Origin: Patiria miniata
Taxonomy: Eukaryota > Echinodermata > Asteroidea > Valvatida > Asterinidae
Direction of reading: 5' to 3'
DNA: 64,000 nucleotides
Assembly (NCBI RefSeq): GCF_015706575.1
Contig: NW_024037056.1
Span: forward strand, 11,917,176 to 11,981,175
Below are positions 60,331 through 64,000 of this stretch, piece by piece. Numbering within the stretch: position 1 is the first letter of the stretch; the number at the start of each line of letters is the position of its first letter. The position numbers were made by a program, and so were the translations under genes. The notes beneath the pieces were generated by a model, which was not told the DNA's origin, did no database searches, and was given only the letters and a program-made list of their open reading frames with translations.

Positions 60331-63067
60331 GTAGGGGTCATTCCATGTCAAGTCAATACTCCTTCCGGGGTCAATTGGCCAAATTTGCTTTCAATTTGCT
60401 AAAATTGTTCATATATCAGAAATTCCACATCCCGATTTTGAACCTTTTGGGTCACTTGTGAAATACTGGTCCTTTTTCAATACAGCTTTTTTCACAGGCT
60501 ATAGTTAGGGAATTGAAATATCACATTGCAAATCTTTATAAGGACTTTAAATTTCTACAATGATTAAAGCGCTTTGGTAGCTCCGTGTGATAAATGTGTG
60601 TTCTGAATGCCGAAGGAACTAAGCTTGAATCCCAAAGATTACTTTTTTGATAATTTCCCAAAATGTATTTTTTTACTTTGATTGTTGTAAATCAGATCCT
60701 ACTTTTATTAAAATAGAAATTTCCCGCTGATTCATGGCCCTGGAGGATTTTTGGTGTTTTTTTACTGGGAATTAACCCTAACCCCCTAGGCCCTTGTTGC
60801 TTACAACCATCCTCAATCCTCCAAAATCCTCCAAAATTTTGCAACTCCGCCTAAATTTTTCAAAATTGTCAGACAGTCCTGCCTCAAAATGCATTCATCC
60901 TCAATCCTCCAAAATCCTCCTCATCCCAAAACTTTGCACTCGTGTTTAAATGAAGGATAACCAACGCCAAATCCTTCAAAATCATCAGACAGTCCTGCCT
61001 CAAAATGCATTCATCCTCAATCCTCCAAAATCCTCTTGTGCTTCAATCACCATTCATCCTCAATCCTCCAAAATTTTCATGTGCTTCAATCACCATTCAT
61101 CCTCAATCCTCCAGAATCCTCATTTGATTCAATCACCATTCATCCTCAATCCTCTAGAATCCTCCAAAACCGCCAGGAGGATTTTGGAGGAGTGAGGTGG
61201 GTTAGGGTTAAAGTCTGGGAAGTAAAGTCCGAGAACCATTTGGTTGACAAGTCAAGCATGCGCGCTGTGGTCGACTTTTGTTTAAAAAAAAACAAAAAAA
61301 ACAAAGCAACAGCAATTTTTAAATTCTCTTGGCAGCTGACTCCTCTGCATGTTTGTGGTATTGATTTTTGTTTTTGTTTCCAGGAGTGGAAAGTCGTCAA
61401 TCCAGAAGGTGGTATTTCACAAGATGTCGCCGAACGAAACCCTCTTCTTGGAGAGCACAAACAAACTAGTCAAGGATGGTAAGCGGAATGATATCACTGC
61501 TGATGTAAAGACTAGTCTGGCCAATAATAATTAAATAATAGTTTATACATTTATATTGCGCAAATACCATAAGAATATGATGAAATGCGCATCACAATTA
61601 TTAACCCTGTTCATCAGGAATGAGACCCTGCAGCAGCTTGAGATCCGCGCAATATGGTCTCTACCCTCACTGGTACCCATTATACTCCTGGGTGGAGAGA
61701 GGCAATCATAGTAAAGTGTCTTGCCCAAGAGCACAAGCACCATGTTCCCTGTCAGGGTTCGAACCCATGTACCACGGCACACGAGTCGAACACCGTAACC
61801 ATTCGACCACAGTGCCCCACAACCATTAGCGAAACAACAGCAGAATTGTGCCGAGTGCCTTGAACTCTTGGTGACTGCTCTATGTTCCGACACCCCTATG
61901 TTCCGACAACCTAGATTGTGTTACTCCCGGTTAGGGTTAGGAATAGGAATATGTGCAGTCGGAACATAGGGGTGTCGGAACATAGAGGTGTAACCGAACT
62001 CTTCAGGCTGCTTTGTACTTCATGTTAAACTTGACCAGCACATTTATAACCCCAACCTTCTCAAATCCTCCAAAATCCTCTTTGCATAATGGTGGATTTT
62101 GCAGGATTGAGGCTATACTGCAAAAAGGTGTGGCTGATTTTGGAGGATACACTGTGTCAAGGCAGCACTGAATCCCTCCATATCAATGCTGATTTATTTT
62201 TTTAAATTCATTGATTCAGTTTTTATTTCGATGTCATTGATCTACTACTTCTTGTTTCTAATTTGTGACTTTGACAGACATCAACAATAGTTCCTTTGTT
62301 CAATTCCAAATTTGGGACTTCCCCGGCCAGATTGACTTCTTCGATCCGACGTTCGACTCGGAGACGATATTTGGCGGATGCGGAGCTCTTGTATTCGTCA
62401 TCGATGCACAGGTAAAATCTCAAACTTCAAACAGTCCAAGTGTAGGTTTATTGAGGTCGGGTTTACATACTCCTAAATAGCGACCTCGTATTGTGTCCAC
62501 CATGTCTCAAAAAACGATACATGGAAATTTATTTCTTGGTTTTAGGATGACTACATGGACGCGTTGGCCAAACTGCACATGACGGTGTCCAGAGCCTACA
62601 AAGTCAACCCCAACATCAAATTTGAGGTTTTCATCCACAAAGTGGACGGCCTTTCGGACGACCACAAGATCGAAACACAGCGGGACATCCATCAGCGGGC
62701 CAACGACGACCTGAGCGACGCCGGCCTAGACTGCATTCACCTCAGGTAGGTCGCCCAGAAAGGTCAAAGGTCGGTCAAAGGTCGGTCAAAGGTCAGCTTA
62801 GAAATTTGCTAAGCACAGAAAACATTTGGTTAGCAAAAACAGGTTACCAACTAAAACCTCTTGTAATGTATATCGCTTGTTACCGGTTCCCTGCTGAATT
62901 TTTGCTTACCATATATATTTGCTTAGCAGGTTTTTTGGTCTATTTTTTATAGTTTCTACCTGACGAGTATCTACGATCACTCCATCTTTGAGGCCTTCAG
63001 TAAGGTTGTACAGAAACTCATCCCGCAGCTACCGACGCTGGAAAACCTTCTCAACATACTCATATCG
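60179..63067 (+). CDS. RRAGC: RagC/RagD small GTPase, 5' part (continues past the window)
   Basis: Exons 60179-60330, 61384-61478, 62278-62411, 62546-62745 and 62953-63067 (696 nt, 232 codons, all phases match), then donor GTAAGC; the C-terminal roadblock domain must lie beyond 64000. Seen: N-terminal [11 protein letters not shown]-loop [30 protein letters not shown]3 [14 protein letters not shown]4 [45 protein letters not shown]. These blocks are near-identical to human RRAGC and RRAGD. Known: the protein pairs with RagA/B on lysosomes, is held by Ragulator, and recruits mTORC1 when amino acids are present. Invertebrates generally have one RagC/D gene, so the symbol covers both. The first exon with the ATG is not settled. 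Confidence 0.95.
60772..61211. mobile_element. TTAA-flanked element with TTAACCCTAACC ends, filled with a CCTCAATCCTCC repeat
   Basis: TTAACCCTAACCCC at 60772 and GGTTAGGGTTAA ending at 61211 are inverted repeats. Between them CATCCTCAATCCTCCAAAAT recurs at least six times. TTAA plus CCCT ends again suggest the piggyBac group. It lies in the RagC/D intron between the first two known exons. Confidence 0.6.
61384..61478 (+). other. RRAGC: RagC/D exon with GKS P-loop
   Basis: Between TTTCCAG and GTAAGC. It encodes [20 protein letters not shown] and [11 protein letters not shown], including the GKS triad that binds nucleotide phosphates. Confidence 0.95.
61545..61830 (-). mobile_element. tRNA-derived SINE, near-complete, minus orientation
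   Basis: Read on minus: A-box region TGGTCGAATGG, B-box GGTTCGAACCC, GTGCTCTTGGGCAAGACACT, CCCAGGAGTATAATGGGTAC, AGCTGCTGCAGGGTCTCATT and tail GTGATGCGCATTTC. Same family as 20226-20640, different tail. Confidence 0.75.
61880..61985. repeat. Perfect 28-bp hairpin made of a repeated 17-mer
   Basis: Left arm 61880-61907 and right arm 61958-61985 are exact reverse complements over 28 nt, loop 50 nt. Each arm is CTATGTTCCGACACCCC followed by a second CTATGTTCCGA start. A further partial half (CCGACAACCTA) follows the left arm, and GGTTAGGGTTAGG lies in the loop. Confidence 0.92.
62046..62150 (-). mobile_element. Short GGATTTTG-type repeat, reverse copy
   Basis: Reverse complement of the 36789-36906 element (CTCAAATCCTCCAAAATCCT to GGCTGATTTTGGAGGATAC). 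In a RagC/D intron. Confidence 0.55.
62278..62411 (+). other. RRAGC: RagC/D exon with G3 motif
   Basis: Between TTTGACAG and GTAAAA. It encodes [33 protein letters not shown] and ALVFVIDAQ. Human has the same order with minor changes (YEMIFRGTGALIYVIDAQ). Confidence 0.95.
62546..62745 (+). other. RRAGC: RagC/D exon with G4 motif
   Basis: After TTGGTTTTAG. It encodes [40 protein letters not shown] and [16 protein letters not shown], then ends AG|GTAGGT in phase 2. HKVD is the guanine-specificity motif of this subfamily. Confidence 0.95.
62795..62935. repeat. Solo unit of the 'gcttagca' family
   Basis: TTTGCTAAGCACAGAAAA, AGCAAAAACAGGTTACCA and CGGTTCCCTGCTGA match units of the 112-bp tandem repeat at 750-1270 on the opposite strand. 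It lies about 18 nt before the acceptor of the last exon. Confidence 0.7.
62953..63067 (+). other. RRAGC: RagC/D exon, last one in the window
   Basis: After TTTTTATAG. It encodes [20 protein letters not shown] and [18 protein letters not shown], ending in phase 0 at GTAAGC. The next exon is outside. Confidence 0.93.
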
Positions 63068-64000
63068 GTAAGCACCGAAAAAGGGGTGAAAGTTTTTCTG
63101 TCTCCGAGCCAGAAAACCGTGAATACGAGGCGTTCTGGCAAAATGAGACAAAACTGGGCAGAGGTGGAAATGAGGGTGTGTAGGTATTAGGAAAGAGAAT
63201 GAAATTCTCCTTACAATGCTGTTTGTTGCGCTTCAATCGGACATTCCGTTGACAAGTTAATGCTGTTTATAGTTCGCATTTATCGACATATCAAAATAGT
63301 AAAATACTGAGAAAAAGGCCCTTAAAGTTTCAAGTTTTGTATTCGTAAAAATGAAAGATGGCATATTGTTTCCTTCAAACCACTTTTACTCCATGATTTG
63401 CATTCTATTTCTTTAAAATAACATGTAGTAGACATACATGTATCAAAAAATTACAAATATCGCTAAATCTGAAAATTGATAAAAATCACCCCCATTCAGT
63501 TTTTTTCATTTTTCTTCACTATGGCCTGTGTCCATTTTGCCAGAACACCTCATATATTGCTGGTCATTTTTTAAGATTGTCGGTTCTGTTGAGCCGCGGT
63601 GTGTGTCCTTGGGCAAGACACTTTGTCACTCTTTTCCTCCAACCCAGGAGTTAAATAAGTTTCTGTAAGATTAGAGATAGTTATTGAAACAGTATGAGGC
63701 TGTACACTCTCTAAGGAGCTGAGATGGTACAGGAAGTTTTTATTGGCGGTGGTAAAAATTAGAAGTGTGCAGGACGGGAACCCTATTGAAGTAAAACATG
63801 GACACCCGGGTACCAGTAAAAGAAACCCAACCCCAAAATGTAAATCCTGGAAGTTGTCTGAAGGGCTTTATTAGCTTTGCGATGTAAACTGCAACTTTTG
63901 CAAGCATCATCTGTTGCACGTTAAAATGTACATGAAACTGTTTTGATTTTCAAGGTAGCCTGGTTTTCATTTTGAAAATGCCCACAAATGGCATTCAAAA
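63068..64000 (+). other. RagC/D intron at the window edge
   Basis: No exon recognised. GTGTCCTTGGGCAAGACACT with AACCCAGGAGTTAAATAAG (about 63595-63730) is a SINE fragment in + orientation. The rest is AT-rich unique-looking sequence. Confidence 0.65.

Noticed and set aside
60772..61211. Internal telomeric sequence
   Set aside because: TTAGGG-like bases occur only as one short copy at each inverted end, not as an array.
1..64000. A new defence, secondary-metabolite or mobile gene system
   Set aside because: Only three ordinary conserved animal genes and nonautonomous repeats were found; no transposase, reverse transcriptase, toxin or viral gene could be supported.

Overview
This window is animal (metazoan) nuclear DNA, most like an invertebrate deuterostome such as an echinoderm. 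The coding sequence is interrupted by GT-AG introns. The proteins are close to vertebrate EXTL3, TMCC1/2/3 and RRAGC/D. The noncoding DNA is AT-rich and full of short transposons, tRNA-headed SINEs carrying the 'cttgggcaagacacttt' box, and TACATG hexamer runs. The taxon is an inference from gene identity and repeat style; no species-specific marker was seen.

Layout. (1) About 1-9.8 kb: a complete EXTL3-like gene on +, with six coding exons. One giant first exon (3262-5394) carries the cytoplasmic tail, membrane anchor, coiled coil and exostosin domain, and five small exons finish the GT64 domain. The spliced protein is 940 aa. (2) 9.8-18.8 kb: no gene recognised; the EXTL3 3' UTR and the 3' flank of the next gene must lie here. 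(3) 18.8-58.4 kb: a complete TMCC-family gene on -, rebuilt here from 13 coding exons into a 650-aa protein with intron phases matching at every junction. Its introns (up to 13.5 kb) hold most of the window's transposons and satellites. (4) 58.4-60.2 kb: a head-to-head gap, probably a shared promoter region. (5) 60.2-64 kb: the 5' half of a RagC/D GTPase gene on +; five exons encode 232 aa including the GTPase core, and the gene continues past the window.

The three genes do not form a pathway. EXTL3 acts in heparan sulfate initiation in the ER/Golgi, TMCC proteins shape ER membranes and their contacts with endosomes, and RagC/D signals amino-acid sufficiency to mTORC1 at the lysosome.

I found no evidence for a new biochemical system. 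The most unusual content is the transposon landscape: a hAT-type element whose whole interior is a TACTCG hexamer array; TTAA-flanked families including piggyBac-like ones; TAA/TTA-flanked PIF/Harbinger-like elements; a mariner-like foldback; a 28-bp perfect hairpin built from a 17-mer; and an element with telomere-like TTAACCCTAACC ends. All repeat identities come from reading the sequence and from known superfamily rules, not from a database search.
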